A stretch of DNA of 64,000 nucleotides from Mitsuokella sp. oral taxon 131 str. W9106 (GCF_000469545.1 NZ_KI273050.1:1-64000); one strand, 5' to 3'. Positions 8,446-17,357 are shown, counted from the first letter of the stretch. A program made the numbers and translations. Notes: generated by a model not told the origin, from the letters alone.

Positions 8446-9513
8446 ATGGCATATCATATCACGATCATTCCGGGCGACGGAATCGGCAAGGAAATCGTAG
8501 ACAGCGCCGTCGCGGTGCTCAAGAAGGTGGACGGGAAGTTTGGCCTTAGGCTTTCCTATGCGTTTAAGGATGCGGGCGGCACGGCGTACGATAAGTTCGG
8601 CACGCCGCTTCCCACAGATACGCTGGAGTCCTGCAAGGCGTCGGACGGCGTCCTCTTCGGTGCGGTCGGCGGCGGAAAGTGGGACTCCGTAGAGCCTGCC
8701 CTTCGCCCCGAACGCGCGATTTTGGGGCTTCGAAAGGGACTTGGTCTCTACGCGAATCTCCGTCCCGTCAAGGTCGCGGATTCGCTCACCGGGTATTCGC
8801 CGTTAAAGCCAGACCTCGTGCGCGGCGTCGATCTCGTCATCGTGCGCGAGCTCATCGGCGGCATCTACTTTGGTGACAAGTGTGAGAGCGAGCAGCATGA
8901 CGGCGTGGAGCGCGCATGGGATCTCGAGAACTATTCCGTCCCTGAGGTCGAGCGCATCGCAAGGCTCGCCTTTGAGACGGCGAAGCTCCGCCGCGGCAAG
9001 GTGACATCTGTCGACAAGGCGAATGTCCTCGCGACATCGCGTCTTTGGCGCCGCACGGTGACAAAGCTCGCAGAATCCTATAAGGGCATCGAGCTAGGAC
9101 ACCTTTACGTCGATAACTGCGCGATGCAGCTTGCCGTCCGACCGACGCAGTTCGACGTCATCGTGACGGGCAATCTCTTCGGTGATATCCTATCCGACGA
9201 AGCGGCGGTCGTCGGCGGTTCGATCGGCATGATGCCGTCAGCGTCCATCGGCACGAGCACGAGCCTCTATGAGCCGATTCACGGCAGTGCGCCCGACATC
9301 GCGGGCAAGGGGATCGCAAACCCGATCGGCACGATCTTATCGGCGGCGATGCTCCTGCGCTACTCGCTTCACGAGGAAGAGGCGGCGCGCGCCATTGAGA
9401 CGGCGGTCGACAAGGCGCTTGAAGTGGGCTTCCGTACGCCGGATCTTTGGCGGGAAGGGTTCCAAAAGGCAAATACGGACGAGATGACGAAGGCCATCTG
9501 CGAGCGTATCTGA
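8446..9513 (+). CDS. leuB: 3-isopropylmalate dehydrogenase
   Basis: LeuB oxidises and decarboxylates 3-isopropylmalate with NAD+ to 2-ketoisocaproate, the last leucine-specific step before transamination. The 355 residues are normal for the family. IIPGDGIGKEIV at the N-terminus, the substrate-binding LRKGLGLYANLRPVKV region, the metal site NLFGDILSDEAA and the NAD loop GSAPDIAGKGIANPIG are all intact. It lies 12 bases after leuD and 44 bases before ilvB. leuA and ilvD are not in this window. Confidence 0.96.
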   Translation: MAYHITIIPGDGIGKEIVDSAVAVLKKVDGKFGLRLSYAFKDAGGTAYDKFGTPLPTDTLESCKASDGVLFGAVGGGKWDSVEPALRPERAILGLRKGLGLYANLRPVKVADSLTGYSPLKPDLVRGVDLVIVRELIGGIYFGDKCESEQHDGVERAWDLENYSVPEVERIARLAFETAKLRRGKVTSVDKANVLATSRLWRRTVTKLAESYKGIELGHLYVDNCAMQLAVRPTQFDVIVTGNLFGDILSDEAAVVGGSIGMMPSASIGTSTSLYEPIHGSAPDIAGKGIANPIGTILSAAMLLRYSLHEEEAARAIETAVDKALEVGFRTPDLWREGFQKANTDEMTKAICERI

Positions 9514-9557
9514 AAACGCATCTGAGCAGTATGCGAAAAGACGGAAAGGAGCAGCCC

Positions 9558-11222
9558 ATGAAAGGAGCGCAAGCCGTCGCGCGCTGCCTAAAGGAGCAGG
9601 GCGTCGACACGGTCTTTGGCTATCCGGGCGGCATGATTTTGCCGCTCTACGACGCGTTCTATGGCGATGCCAAGATACATGAAATCCTTGTGACGCACGA
9701 GCAGAATGCCGCACACGCGGCGGACGGCTACGCGCGTGCCTCCGGAAAGGTCGGCGTCTGCATCGCGACGTCCGGGCCGGGCGCAACGAATCTCGTCACA
9801 GGACTTGCAACGGCGTTCATGGACTCGATTCCCGTCGTCGCCATTACGGGGCAGGTCGATACGAGCCTTTTGGGGCGCGATGCGTTCCAGGAGACGGATA
9901 TCCTTGATGTCACGATGGCGGTCACGAAGCATAATTTCAAGGTCAAGGGCGCAGAGCAGCTTGTCCCAAGCGTCCGACAAGCGTTTGAAATTGCGAAAAA
10001 AGGGAGACCGGGCCCCGTGCTCGTCGACGTGCCGCGCGACCTCTTCAATGCCGACGTCAGCTATGAAGCGGAACCACCCAAAAGAAAGCCGCACACAAAG
10101 CCCGATGCCGACTTTATGATCTGTGTCGCGGAGGCGGCAGAGGAGATTGCGCGCGCCAAGCGTCCCATCGTCATCGTGGGCGGCGGCGTCATATCGGCAG
10201 GTGCTTCGCGCGAGGTCATCGCTTTTATCGAGAAGAATCATTTGCCCGTCGTCCATACGCTTATGGGACTCGGCGCGATTCCGAGTTCCCATCCGCAGTC
10301 GCTTGGCTTTACGGGCATGCACGGTGAGAAGGCGGCGAATCACGCCATCGGCGCATCGGATCTCGTCATCGCGATCGGCAGCCGATTCGGTGATCGGCTT
10401 ACGGGCAATGTCAAGAACTACATGCACGGCAGGAAATTCATCCACATCGATATCGATCCTGCTGAAATCGACAAGAATGTCGAAAACGCACTCGGGCTTG
10501 CTGGGCCGATGAAGGAGATACTCGCCTTTCTCATGCGCTACGAGGCAGCTAGACCGCGCGCGGAGTGGTGGAAGAAGATCGAGGCGTGGCGTGCGCAGTA
10601 CGGCTACGACTATCAGCAGGACCGCCTGACCGTGCCGTGGGCGCTCCATCGCGTTGCGTGCAGCACGAAGGGCAAATCGTACGCCTATGCGACCGACGTC
10701 GGGCAGCACCAGATGTGGGCGGCGCTCCACCTCGTGATAGAGGAGCCGCGCACGTGGCTGACCTCGGGCGGCCTCGGCACGATGGGCTATGGACTTCCCG
10801 CTGCGATGGGCGCACAGCTTTCCTATGGCAAAACGCGGCGCGTCATCCACATCGCGGGCGACGGCGGCATCAAGATGACGGGCAGTGAGTTCTACACGAT
10901 TGCACGGCTGGGGCTTCCGATTATCTCGCTCATCGTGAACAATAAGAGCCTCGGCATGATCCGACAGCTTCAGAAGGTCATGTACAAGTCACGCTACATT
11001 GCCTGTGAGCTCGACTATCCGATGGACTACGTGATGTACGCAAAAAGTTTTGGCATTGCGGCAGAGGCCGTGTCGACGCAGGATGAATTTGCGGAGGCAT
11101 TCGAACGTGCGCTTGCGGATAAAAGCCACCCGCGCGTCATCGTGCTGAACGTTTGGCGCAGTTTCGTCGAACCCATGATAAAAGGCGGGGCGCGGATAGA
11201 CGACTTCGTGGAGTTCAAGTAA
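9558..11222 (+). CDS. ilvB: Acetolactate synthase large (catalytic) subunit
   Basis: This thiamine-diphosphate enzyme condenses two pyruvates, or pyruvate and 2-ketobutyrate, at the entry to branched-chain amino acid synthesis. It has 554 residues. The catalytic Glu is in THEQNAAHAADGYARASG near residue 48, and the ThDP/Mg2+ motif starts at GDGGIKMTGSEF and ends at VNN. The start is ATG 9558, preceded by AAAGGAG; the frame is open upstream into leuB but without good ribosome sites. It is the last gene of the cluster and is followed by a strong terminator. It sits about 4.5 kb from ilvN, its regulatory partner. Confidence 0.96.
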   Translation: MKGAQAVARCLKEQGVDTVFGYPGGMILPLYDAFYGDAKIHEILVTHEQNAAHAADGYARASGKVGVCIATSGPGATNLVTGLATAFMDSIPVVAITGQVDTSLLGRDAFQETDILDVTMAVTKHNFKVKGAEQLVPSVRQAFEIAKKGRPGPVLVDVPRDLFNADVSYEAEPPKRKPHTKPDADFMICVAEAAEEIARAKRPIVIVGGGVISAGASREVIAFIEKNHLPVVHTLMGLGAIPSSHPQSLGFTGMHGEKAANHAIGASDLVIAIGSRFGDRLTGNVKNYMHGRKFIHIDIDPAEIDKNVENALGLAGPMKEILAFLMRYEAARPRAEWWKKIEAWRAQYGYDYQQDRLTVPWALHRVACSTKGKSYAYATDVGQHQMWAALHLVIEEPRTWLTSGGLGTMGYGLPAAMGAQLSYGKTRRVIHIAGDGGIKMTGSEFYTIARLGLPIISLIVNNKSLGMIRQLQKVMYKSRYIACELDYPMDYVMYAKSFGIAAEAVSTQDEFAEAFERALADKSHPRVIVLNVWRSFVEPMIKGGARIDDFVEFK

Positions 11223-11234
11223 GAGAAATTTTGC

Positions 11235-11269
11235 GGCGGTAGCATTTGTCAATGCGCCGCCGTTTTTTC
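11235..11269 (+). terminator. Intrinsic terminator after ilvB
   Basis: CGGCGG (11235-11240) pairs with CCGCCG (11258-11263), with an inner GCATT-tgtc-AATGC stem, followed by TTTTTT. It closes the leu-ilvB unit. Confidence 0.9.
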
Positions 11270-11311
11270 TATGGTATGCTTTTCATCGGAATCTGGAAGG
11301 GGGCGTGCGAT

Positions 11312-11647
11312 ATGGATACGGAAGAGAAGCGGCGGGAAGAAATGGACACGATGCGAGAGATCCTCACGCTGTATTGCAAGGCACATCATCATACGCCGGC
11401 AGCAGGAAAAGATCTCTGTGCCGACTGTGATGCCCTGCTCGGCTATGCGCTCCATCGCATCGGGAAATGCCCGCGCATGGCAGTAAAGACCTTCTGCGCC
11501 GTATGCCCCGTTCACTGCTACGCAAAAGAACCGCGCGCGAAGATCAAGGAAGTGATGCGCTATGCCGGCCCGCGCATGATCCTGCACCATCCGTTTATGA
11601 CGCTCCGGCACATGTTCATCCAGTGGCGTTCGCGCGCGAGGCGCTAA
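11312..11647 (+). CDS. YgbA-family protein (nitrous oxide-stimulated promoter family)
   Basis: A 111-residue, Cys-rich cytoplasmic protein that resembles E. coli YgbA, whose gene is under NO-responsive control (NsrR). The biochemical function is unknown. The family pattern is clear: CADCDALLGYALHRIGKC, then FCAVCPVHCY, then the C-terminal RYAGPRMILHHPFM. The paired Cys suggest a metal or Fe-S site (inference). The start is ATG 11312, with a G-rich ribosome site 8 bases upstream; an earlier ATG at 11252 lies inside the ilvB terminator. With hcp and the hemerythrin elsewhere in the window it hints at nitrosative stress, but I see no shared operator in front of it. Confidence 0.75.
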   Translation: MDTEEKRREEMDTMREILTLYCKAHHHTPAAGKDLCADCDALLGYALHRIGKCPRMAVKTFCAVCPVHCYAKEPRAKIKEVMRYAGPRMILHHPFMTLRHMFIQWRSRARR

Positions 11648-11725
11648 GAGAGCGGGTCAAGGCCTGAGCAAGCGGCCTGCCGTTTAATGCCAATCGCGAA
11701 AGGCTGAATCAAACGAGATGGATCC

Positions 11726-11767
11726 AGTTCCTCCTGTTGCGGAATGAATGCTGCAATAGGAGGAGCT
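11726..11767 (+). terminator. Long hairpin after the YgbA-family gene, probable terminator
   Basis: AGTTCCTCCTGTTGC (11726-11740) pairs with GCAATAGGAGGAGCT (11753-11767), with two G-U pairs in RNA and two further inner pairs. The T-run after it is poor (CTATTTGTTTG). The rest of 11648-11805 shows nothing recognisable. Confidence 0.5.
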
Positions 11768-11805
11768 ATTTGTTTGCAATAATCGGGTTCCCATACAAAA
11801 TTAAT

Positions 11806-11824
11806 GATAATGATTATAATTTTT
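11806..11824 (+). promoter_or_regulatory. Fur-box-like operator before the SLH porin
   Basis: The 19 bases beginning GATAATGATTATAATT match 15 of 19 positions of the classical Fur box. The site ends one base before the -35 box of the porin gene, so a bound repressor should hinder RNA polymerase. Metal control is an inference from position and sequence. Confidence 0.6.
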
Positions 11825-11825
11825 A

Positions 11826-11854
11826 TTGACTTTTATAGTATTGAATATTATTAT
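11826..11854 (+). promoter_or_regulatory. Promoter of the SLH porin gene
   Basis: TTGACT (11826-11831) and TATTAT (11849-11854) are separated by exactly 17 bases, leaving a leader of about 60 bases before the start codon. Confidence 0.8.
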
Positions 11855-11921
11855 TTGGATTGGATATATCCAAAGCAATATTTATGGATCAATAAGGGAA
11901 CGATTGGAAGGAGAAATTTTT

Positions 11922-13253
11922 ATGAAAAAGTCTCTTGCGGCGGCTCTCACGACGGCGCTCGTTATCGCTGCCGCTTCCACGACGTTTGCAGCGGCGAATC
12001 CATTCAGCGATGTGCCGGAAGGGCATTGGGCGTACGATGCGGTGGCGCAGCTTGCCGACGATGGCATCATCGAGGGCTATGGCGACAGCACGTATCGCGG
12101 GCAGCAAGCGATCACGCGCTATGAGATGGCGCAGCTCGTGGCCAAGGCGATGGCGAAGGAAGATCGGATGAGTGCCCAGCAGAAAGCCATGGTCGATCGG
12201 CTCGCCGCTGAGTTCCGTGATGAGCTTAACAATCTCGGCGTGCGCGTTGCCCATTTGGAACGGAATGCAGACCGTGTGAAATGGACGGGAGAGCTGCGTG
12301 CCACGTATGCGAAGACGACGGGCGACTTCGTCAACAAGTATGAGGGAGGCGCGCAGAAAGATCATGAGCTGTTGCTGCGTCTGGAGCCGGAGGCCGCAGT
12401 CAGCGCGCATTGGACGGTCAAATCGCGTCTCGATGCGGCATTTGATCCGACCCGTGATGATGCGAAAGGCGAGAATGGCGATAAGGTCTCGCTCAAGCGC
12501 CTTTACGCAGAGGGAGCCTATGGGTCTGCCGTTGTGGACATCGGCAAGCTGCCCGTATACACGGAGCAAGGCGTCCTGATCGATGACGATATGTCCGGCG
12601 TCGCCGTGACGCTCGGCGCCGAAAAGAAATTCTTCGGCACGGTTGCCGCAGGACGTTATGCTCTTGGGCATTCCGCATGGGGCGGTGAGCTGCAGGAGGC
12701 ACAGGAAGCCGGCATGGATGCCGATGGAGCGGCGAATTTGCAGCTCGTAAATCTCAACTGGAATCCATCGGAAAAATTCCACATCGGAGCGGACTACGTG
12801 CGCATGCAGAACGAATCGTTCGTCCATAACGTCGCTGGCATGGATAAGGTATGCCATTTCTGGGGGCTCGGTGCGGCATGGCGCCCGGATCGTGCCATTG
12901 CGCTGTCGGGCGGCTATTGGAAGAATAGCAGCGCAGAGTCCCAAGAGATCAAAGCCGAGCACCTCAAGGCGTATCATATTGAGCTCGCCTACAAGGGGGC
13001 AAAGCCGGAAGACCCGCACACCTTTGGCCTTCATTTGGCCTATCGCTACTTGGGCGGCGGCTGCGTGATTGCGCCGACTTTCGATGGTGCGATGTGGAAT
13101 ACGAAAGGCTGGGAGCTTGGCGGCACGTACACGTTTGCGAAGCATGTCGTCGGCACGCTCATTTACTTTACGGGCGATCAGATCTATTCGGCAGAGCCTG
13201 AGGGCAAGACGTCGCAGAACAAGCTCTTTGGCCGAATCGAATATTTCTTCTAA
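11922..13253 (+). CDS. SLH-domain outer-membrane porin (OmpM type)
   Basis: A 443-residue outer-membrane channel. Residues 1-23 are a signal peptide (MKKSLAAALTTALVIAAAST...). One SLH domain follows (NPFSDVPEGHWAYDAV ... ITRYEMAQLVAKAM, about 25-85), which in Negativicutes holds the outer membrane to polyamine-modified peptidoglycan. A short helical, coiled-coil-like segment comes next (about 88-120), then a beta-barrel of alternating strands that ends in Phe (GRIEYFF), the usual outer-membrane insertion signal. ATG 11922 has AAGGAGA 7 bases upstream. Fur-like control suggests that the channel helps take up metal complexes or is switched with iron status; the substrate is unknown. A terminator follows directly. 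Confidence 0.9.
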   Translation: MKKSLAAALTTALVIAAASTTFAAANPFSDVPEGHWAYDAVAQLADDGIIEGYGDSTYRGQQAITRYEMAQLVAKAMAKEDRMSAQQKAMVDRLAAEFRDELNNLGVRVAHLERNADRVKWTGELRATYAKTTGDFVNKYEGGAQKDHELLLRLEPEAAVSAHWTVKSRLDAAFDPTRDDAKGENGDKVSLKRLYAEGAYGSAVVDIGKLPVYTEQGVLIDDDMSGVAVTLGAEKKFFGTVAAGRYALGHSAWGGELQEAQEAGMDADGAANLQLVNLNWNPSEKFHIGADYVRMQNESFVHNVAGMDKVCHFWGLGAAWRPDRAIALSGGYWKNSSAESQEIKAEHLKAYHIELAYKGAKPEDPHTFGLHLAYRYLGGGCVIAPTFDGAMWNTKGWELGGTYTFAKHVVGTLIYFTGDQIYSAEPEGKTSQNKLFGRIEYFF

Positions 13254-13287
13254 GGCGAATTGTTTGTTCATTTTTCATGATATTTTT

Positions 13288-13325
13288 GCAGGATTGTGGA
13301 TTGTTCAATCCTGCTTCTTTTTTTA
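13288..13325 (+). terminator. Intrinsic terminator after the SLH porin
   Basis: GCAGGATTG (13288-13296) pairs with CAATCCTGC (13306-13314) around a 9-base loop, followed by TTCTTTTTTT. Confidence 0.9.
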
Positions 13326-13329
13326 TAAT
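13301..13329 (+). promoter_or_regulatory. Candidate promoter of the ABC importer operon
   Basis: TATAAT (13324-13329) has TTGTTC (13301-13306) 17 bases upstream. The promoter overlaps the porin terminator. Confidence 0.5.
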
Positions 13330-13334
13330 AAAAA

Positions 13335-13356
13335 CGAATCAGACCAGTCAGATTCG
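13335..13356 (+). promoter_or_regulatory. Inverted repeat downstream of the importer promoter
   Basis: CGAATC-A-GAC-CA-GTC-A-GATTCG is a 22-bp palindrome with one mismatched pair, sitting where transcription should start. It is a candidate operator; the regulator, possibly the YesN-like protein at 18972, is not proven. Confidence 0.45.
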
Positions 13357-13395
13357 GTACGATACGAAGCATGGAAGCATGTAGGAGGGAAGAGC

Positions 13396-14520
13396 ATGAG
13401 CGTTGCGATTCAAGTCGATGAGGTCATCAAACGATACGGAGATCTTACGATTATCCCGCATCTCACGGAACAAATCAAAAATGGAGAGTTCTTTACCCTC
13501 CTTGGACCGTCGGGGTGTGGAAAGACGACACTTCTCCGCATGATCGCGGGCTTCAACTCCATCGAGGGCGGAACGATCCGCTTCAATGACAAGGTCATCA
13601 ACGACATTCCCGCCCATCAGCGCAACATTGGCATGGTGTTCCAAAGCTACGCGATATTCCCGCATCTCACGGTGCGGCAGAACGTGGAATATGGACTGAA
13701 GCTCCGCCATGTTCCGAAGGATGAAATGAAGAAGCGCGTCGATGCGATCTTGGATGTCGTGCAGATCACGGAGTATCAGGACAGGCTGCCAGAGCGACTT
13801 TCAGGCGGGCAGCAGCAGCGCGTCGCACTGGCGCGTGCGATCGTCATTCATCCGAGCGTCCTCCTCATGGACGAGCCGCTTTCCAATCTCGATGCGAAGC
13901 TTCGCGTCGAGATGCGCGCGGCGATTCGCGAGGTGCAGAAGCAGGTCGGCATCACGACGGTCTACGTCACGCACGACCAGGAAGAAGCACTTTCGATTTC
14001 CGACCGCATCGCTGTCATGAAAAAGGGCGAGATCCAGCAGACAGCGCGCCCGCATACGGTTTACACGCGCCCGTACAACGTGTTCGTCTCGACCTTCATC
14101 GGGCATTCCAATCTCTTTCGTGCCCGCATTGCGCGAAAGGGAGGTGGGCTTGCCGTCGTCTTTGCGGACGGCTACACGATGGCGATGGAGAATCTCTCGG
14201 CAGAGGCGCAGGAAGGAATGGAAGCCATCGTATCGGTTCGCCCCGAAGAGTTCTCGATTCGTGCTGCGGGAGACGGGCTCGCCTGCAAGATCCATACGAA
14301 GGTATTCCTAGGCAAGTACATCAATTACGGGCTGGCATTCGAAGCGTCCATGCTCGTGCCGGGGCAGCCTTCCATCGAGTACAGTCAGGATCTCGGCCAT
14401 GCGGAGCGTATTCTCGATGTTGACGAGACCGTGACGCTTCGTCCGAATGCCGCAAAAGCCAACGTCTTTTCCGCCGATGGCAGTCATAGCCTCATGGAAG
14501 GTGTGGTGCGCCATGAATAG
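13396..14520 (+). CDS. ABC importer ATPase (Fe3+/organophosphate type)
   Basis: A 374-residue ATP-binding subunit of the FbpC/PotA-like group that powers import by the permease encoded next. Walker A GPSGCGKTTLL is near residue 39, the signature LSGGQQQRVALARA near 136 and Walker B LLMDEPLSNLD near 156, followed by the switch His in VTHDQEEA. The C-terminal 130 residues form a TOBE-like domain. ATG 13396 has AGGAGGG 6 bases upstream. The stop overlaps the permease start (ATGAATAG). The annotation 'iron(III) transporter ATPase' is common for such proteins, but the same fold serves phosphonates and sugar phosphates. Confidence 0.9.
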   Translation: MSVAIQVDEVIKRYGDLTIIPHLTEQIKNGEFFTLLGPSGCGKTTLLRMIAGFNSIEGGTIRFNDKVINDIPAHQRNIGMVFQSYAIFPHLTVRQNVEYGLKLRHVPKDEMKKRVDAILDVVQITEYQDRLPERLSGGQQQRVALARAIVIHPSVLLMDEPLSNLDAKLRVEMRAAIREVQKQVGITTVYVTHDQEEALSISDRIAVMKKGEIQQTARPHTVYTRPYNVFVSTFIGHSNLFRARIARKGGGLAVVFADGYTMAMENLSAEAQEGMEAIVSVRPEEFSIRAAGDGLACKIHTKVFLGKYINYGLAFEASMLVPGQPSIEYSQDLGHAERILDVDETVTLRPNAAKANVFSADGSHSLMEGVVRHE

Positions 14521-16162
14521 AACATTTCATTGGGATTTTTGGGCAGGGATCACGGCGCTCTCGATCATCGTATTTGGTCTTTTTCTCATCTACCCGCTAT
14601 TTTCGCTCTTCGTGAGCGCGTTTCAAGATCCCAATACGGGGGAGTGGACGCTCTCTCATTTCGCGCATTTCTTTGAACGCAAGTATTATTACCAATCGAT
14701 GATCAACAGTTTCTCGGTCACGGCGTGCGTGACGCTGCTCGCATGCATCATCGGCACGGCAGTCGCGTACTTCATGACGTTGTACCGCATCAAGTTCAAG
14801 CCGCTCGTCGAGGTGTGCATCGTCATCTCGCTGCTGTCTCCGCCGTTCATCGGCGCGTACTCGTGGATCCTCATCGGCGGACGGAGCGGCATGCTCACGC
14901 GGTTTCTCGCGGACTACGGCATCAGCTTCCCGTCGATTTACGGATTTGCTGGCATCCTGCTCGTCTTGACACTCAAGCTCTATCCGTTCATCTACCTCTA
15001 TGTGGCAGGCGCGATGAAGAACATCGACTCGGCGCTCATCGAGGCAGCGGAGAGCCTCGGCTGCAGCGGGTTCCGCAAGGTCGTCACGATCATTATTCCG
15101 CTCATCACGCCGACGATTCTCGCAGGTGCATTGATGGTTTTCATGAATGCGATGGCAGACTTCGGTACGCCAATGCTCATCGGTGAAGGCTTTAATGTCA
15201 TGCCTGTCATGATTTACTCAGAGTTTATCAATGAGGTCGGTGATCAGGCAAACTTTGCTGCGGCGATGGCGGCGATCATGGTGCTCATCACGTCGTCGAT
15301 CTTCATGGTGCAGAAGTACATCGTCAATCGGAAATCGTTCACGATGAGCTCGCTCCGCCCCATGCAGGTCCATGCGCTTCACGGGGTGAAGTGCGTCGTT
15401 GTCCATGCAGGAATCTACCTGCTCGTCGCGCTTTCCATGGTTCCGCAGCTCGTCGTCATTTACACGTCGTTCCAGAATACGAATGGCTCGGTCTTCATCG
15501 ATGGCTATTCGCTCGAAAGTTATCGGACGATTTTCTCGAATCTATGGAATGCTGTTTCCAACACGTACCTATTCAGTACGATCGCCATGGCGATGATCAT
15601 CTTCCTCGGCATGACGGTCGCCTATCTGACGACGCGCAAAAAGAGCTGGCTCACGGATGTTATCGATACCCTTTCGATGTTTCCGTACATTATTCCCGGA
15701 TCGGTCCTCGGCATCACGCTCCTCTTGGCATTCAATGAAGAGCCGATGCTGCTTTCTGGCACGGCGATCATCATTATCATTTCACTCGTGATACGGCGCC
15801 TGCCCTACACGCTTCGTTCGAGCTCGGCGATTCTCTATCAACTCAGCCCAAGCATGGAGGAAGCGTCGATCAGCCTCGGTGCTTCGCCGCTCAAGACGTT
15901 TTTCAAAATCACGGCGGTCATGATGCTGCCGGGCGTCATGAGCGGGGCGATCCTTTCGTGGATCACGGCGATCAATGAGCTTTCGAGTTCCGTCATCCTT
16001 TTCACAGGCGACACGAAGACGATGTCGGTCGCCATCTACACAGAGGTCATTCGTGCGAGCTATGGCACAGCCGCCGCACTCTCGACGATCTTGACGGTTA
16101 CGACGATCGCGGCAATGGTCATCTTCTTCAAGGTATCCGGCCGACGCGATGTAACACTATAA
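14513..16162 (+). CDS. ABC importer permease, two fused domains
   Basis: A 549-residue inner-membrane protein with about 12 membrane helices, made of two binding-protein-dependent permease domains in one chain, as in FbpB/AfuB. Each half has the cytoplasmic loop that contacts the ATPase: EAAESLGCSGFRKVVTIIIP near residue 178 and EASISLGASPLKTFFKI near 450. It starts inside the end of the ATPase gene by an 8-base overlap, and the binding-protein gene follows after 39 bases. The fused form is characteristic of Fe3+/organophosphate importers and is rare in polyamine systems. Confidence 0.9.
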   Translation: MNRTFHWDFWAGITALSIIVFGLFLIYPLFSLFVSAFQDPNTGEWTLSHFAHFFERKYYYQSMINSFSVTACVTLLACIIGTAVAYFMTLYRIKFKPLVEVCIVISLLSPPFIGAYSWILIGGRSGMLTRFLADYGISFPSIYGFAGILLVLTLKLYPFIYLYVAGAMKNIDSALIEAAESLGCSGFRKVVTIIIPLITPTILAGALMVFMNAMADFGTPMLIGEGFNVMPVMIYSEFINEVGDQANFAAAMAAIMVLITSSIFMVQKYIVNRKSFTMSSLRPMQVHALHGVKCVVVHAGIYLLVALSMVPQLVVIYTSFQNTNGSVFIDGYSLESYRTIFSNLWNAVSNTYLFSTIAMAMIIFLGMTVAYLTTRKKSWLTDVIDTLSMFPYIIPGSVLGITLLLAFNEEPMLLSGTAIIIIISLVIRRLPYTLRSSSAILYQLSPSMEEASISLGASPLKTFFKITAVMMLPGVMSGAILSWITAINELSSSVILFTGDTKTMSVAIYTEVIRASYGTAAALSTILTVTTIAAMVIFFKVSGRRDVTL

Positions 16163-16201
16163 AGGCAAGCTGTTTTATTCTTTATCAAAGGGGGAAGCAT
16201 C

Positions 16202-17248
16202 ATGAAACTCAGAAAACTCGTAGCGGCGCTCCTCGGCGCCGCCGTGCTGGCGACGGGGCTGGCGGGCTGCGGCGGAGGCGGAAACAAGCAGGCGGCGTCA
16301 TCCTCCAGCGGGGATAGCGGCGAAAAGCTCGTCATCTACTGTCCGCATCCACTCTCCTTTATCAATCCGCTCGTCGAGGAGTTCGAGAAGCAGAGCGGCA
16401 TCAAGGTGGAAGTCGTAGCCGCCGGCACGGGCGAGCTATTGAAGCGCGTCGAGTCGGAGAAGGCGAACCCGCTCGCCGATATTTTTTGGGGCGGCTCGCT
16501 CTCGACCATGAAGCCGAAAGCCAATCTCTTCGAGCCGTATCAGTCGGTGAATGAGGATCACGTGCAGGCAGCGTTCAAGAATACGGAAGGATCGATCACG
16601 CGCTTCACGGATATTCCAAGTGTTATCATGGTCAATACGAATCTGATCGGCGATATCAAAGTTGAGGGCTATGAAGATCTTCTGAATCCTGCCCTCAAGG
16701 GCAGGATCGCGATGGCAGATCCGTCGAAGTCCTCGTCGTCGTATGAGCATCTCATCAATATGCTCTACGCAATGGGAAACGGCAATCCCGACAACGGCTG
16801 GGATTACGTCGAAAAGTTCTGCAGGAACCTCGACGGCAAGCTCCTCTCCGGGTCGTCTGCTGTCTATAAGGGCGTCGCGGACGGCGAGTATGCGGTCGGC
16901 TGCACGTTCGAGGAAGGCGGCGCGAAGTACGTTGCAGATGGTGCGCCAGTGAAGCTCGTCTACATGAAGGAAGGCGTCATCTCGAACCCAGACGGCATCT
17001 ATATCGTGAAGAACGCGAAGCACATGGAGAATGCGAAGAAGTTCATCGACTTCATCACGAGCAAAGAAGCACAGACGCTTATCACGCAGAAACTCCATCG
17101 CCGCAGCGTGCGTGACGATGTCTCCGCCCCTGTAGGCCTGCTTGAGAAGTCCGAGATCCATCTTATCGAGGGCGACGAACAGGTCATCAACAAGAACAAG
17201 AAGGCATGGCTCGACAAGTTCAAGGATGTGTTCACGAGCGTGCAGTAA
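16202..17248 (+). CDS. ABC importer substrate-binding lipoprotein
   Basis: A 348-residue binding protein. It has a lipoprotein signal with lipobox LAGC at about residues 20-23, then a Gly/Ser linker and a type II periplasmic-binding fold (KLVIYCPHPLSFINPLVEEF). It resembles AfuA/FbpA proteins. FbpA-type iron binders use a pair of adjacent Tyr late in the chain; I see no YY pair here, so a ferric substrate is doubtful. The AfuA branch is known to bind sugar phosphates. The two-component system and HAD phosphatase just downstream fit an organophosphate (inference). The ATG has AAAGGGGGAAG upstream. Confidence 0.85.
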   Translation: MKLRKLVAALLGAAVLATGLAGCGGGGNKQAASSSSGDSGEKLVIYCPHPLSFINPLVEEFEKQSGIKVEVVAAGTGELLKRVESEKANPLADIFWGGSLSTMKPKANLFEPYQSVNEDHVQAAFKNTEGSITRFTDIPSVIMVNTNLIGDIKVEGYEDLLNPALKGRIAMADPSKSSSSYEHLINMLYAMGNGNPDNGWDYVEKFCRNLDGKLLSGSSAVYKGVADGEYAVGCTFEEGGAKYVADGAPVKLVYMKEGVISNPDGIYIVKNAKHMENAKKFIDFITSKEAQTLITQKLHRRSVRDDVSAPVGLLEKSEIHLIEGDEQVINKNKKAWLDKFKDVFTSVQ

Positions 17249-17258
17249 TCGCGAAAAG

Positions 17259-17345
17259 CCCTCTCGCTTTTCCCATACCGTCCGATTGCCAATGTACTTG
17301 GCTGCATGAGACATTCGGATGGAAGGGGGAACGAGAGGGTTTTTC
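17259..17345 (+). terminator. Large terminator after the importer operon
   Basis: CCCTCTCG (17259-17266) pairs with CGAGAGGG (17332-17339), with further imperfect pairing inwards and an inner GCCAA-tgtac-TTGGC stem, followed by TTTTTC. Confidence 0.8.
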
Positions 17346-17357
17346 GGATCCTGCCCA

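Noticed and set aside
11889-13271. Long minus-strand frame across the porin gene
   Set aside because: It is the antisense of the SLH porin, whose signal peptide, SLH domain and terminal Phe are clear.
13396-17248. Naming the ABC importer fbpABC (ferric iron)
   Set aside because: The binding protein lacks the Tyr pair typical of ferric binders, and the neighbours point to an organophosphate. The Fur-like box precedes the porin gene, which is closed by its own terminator.
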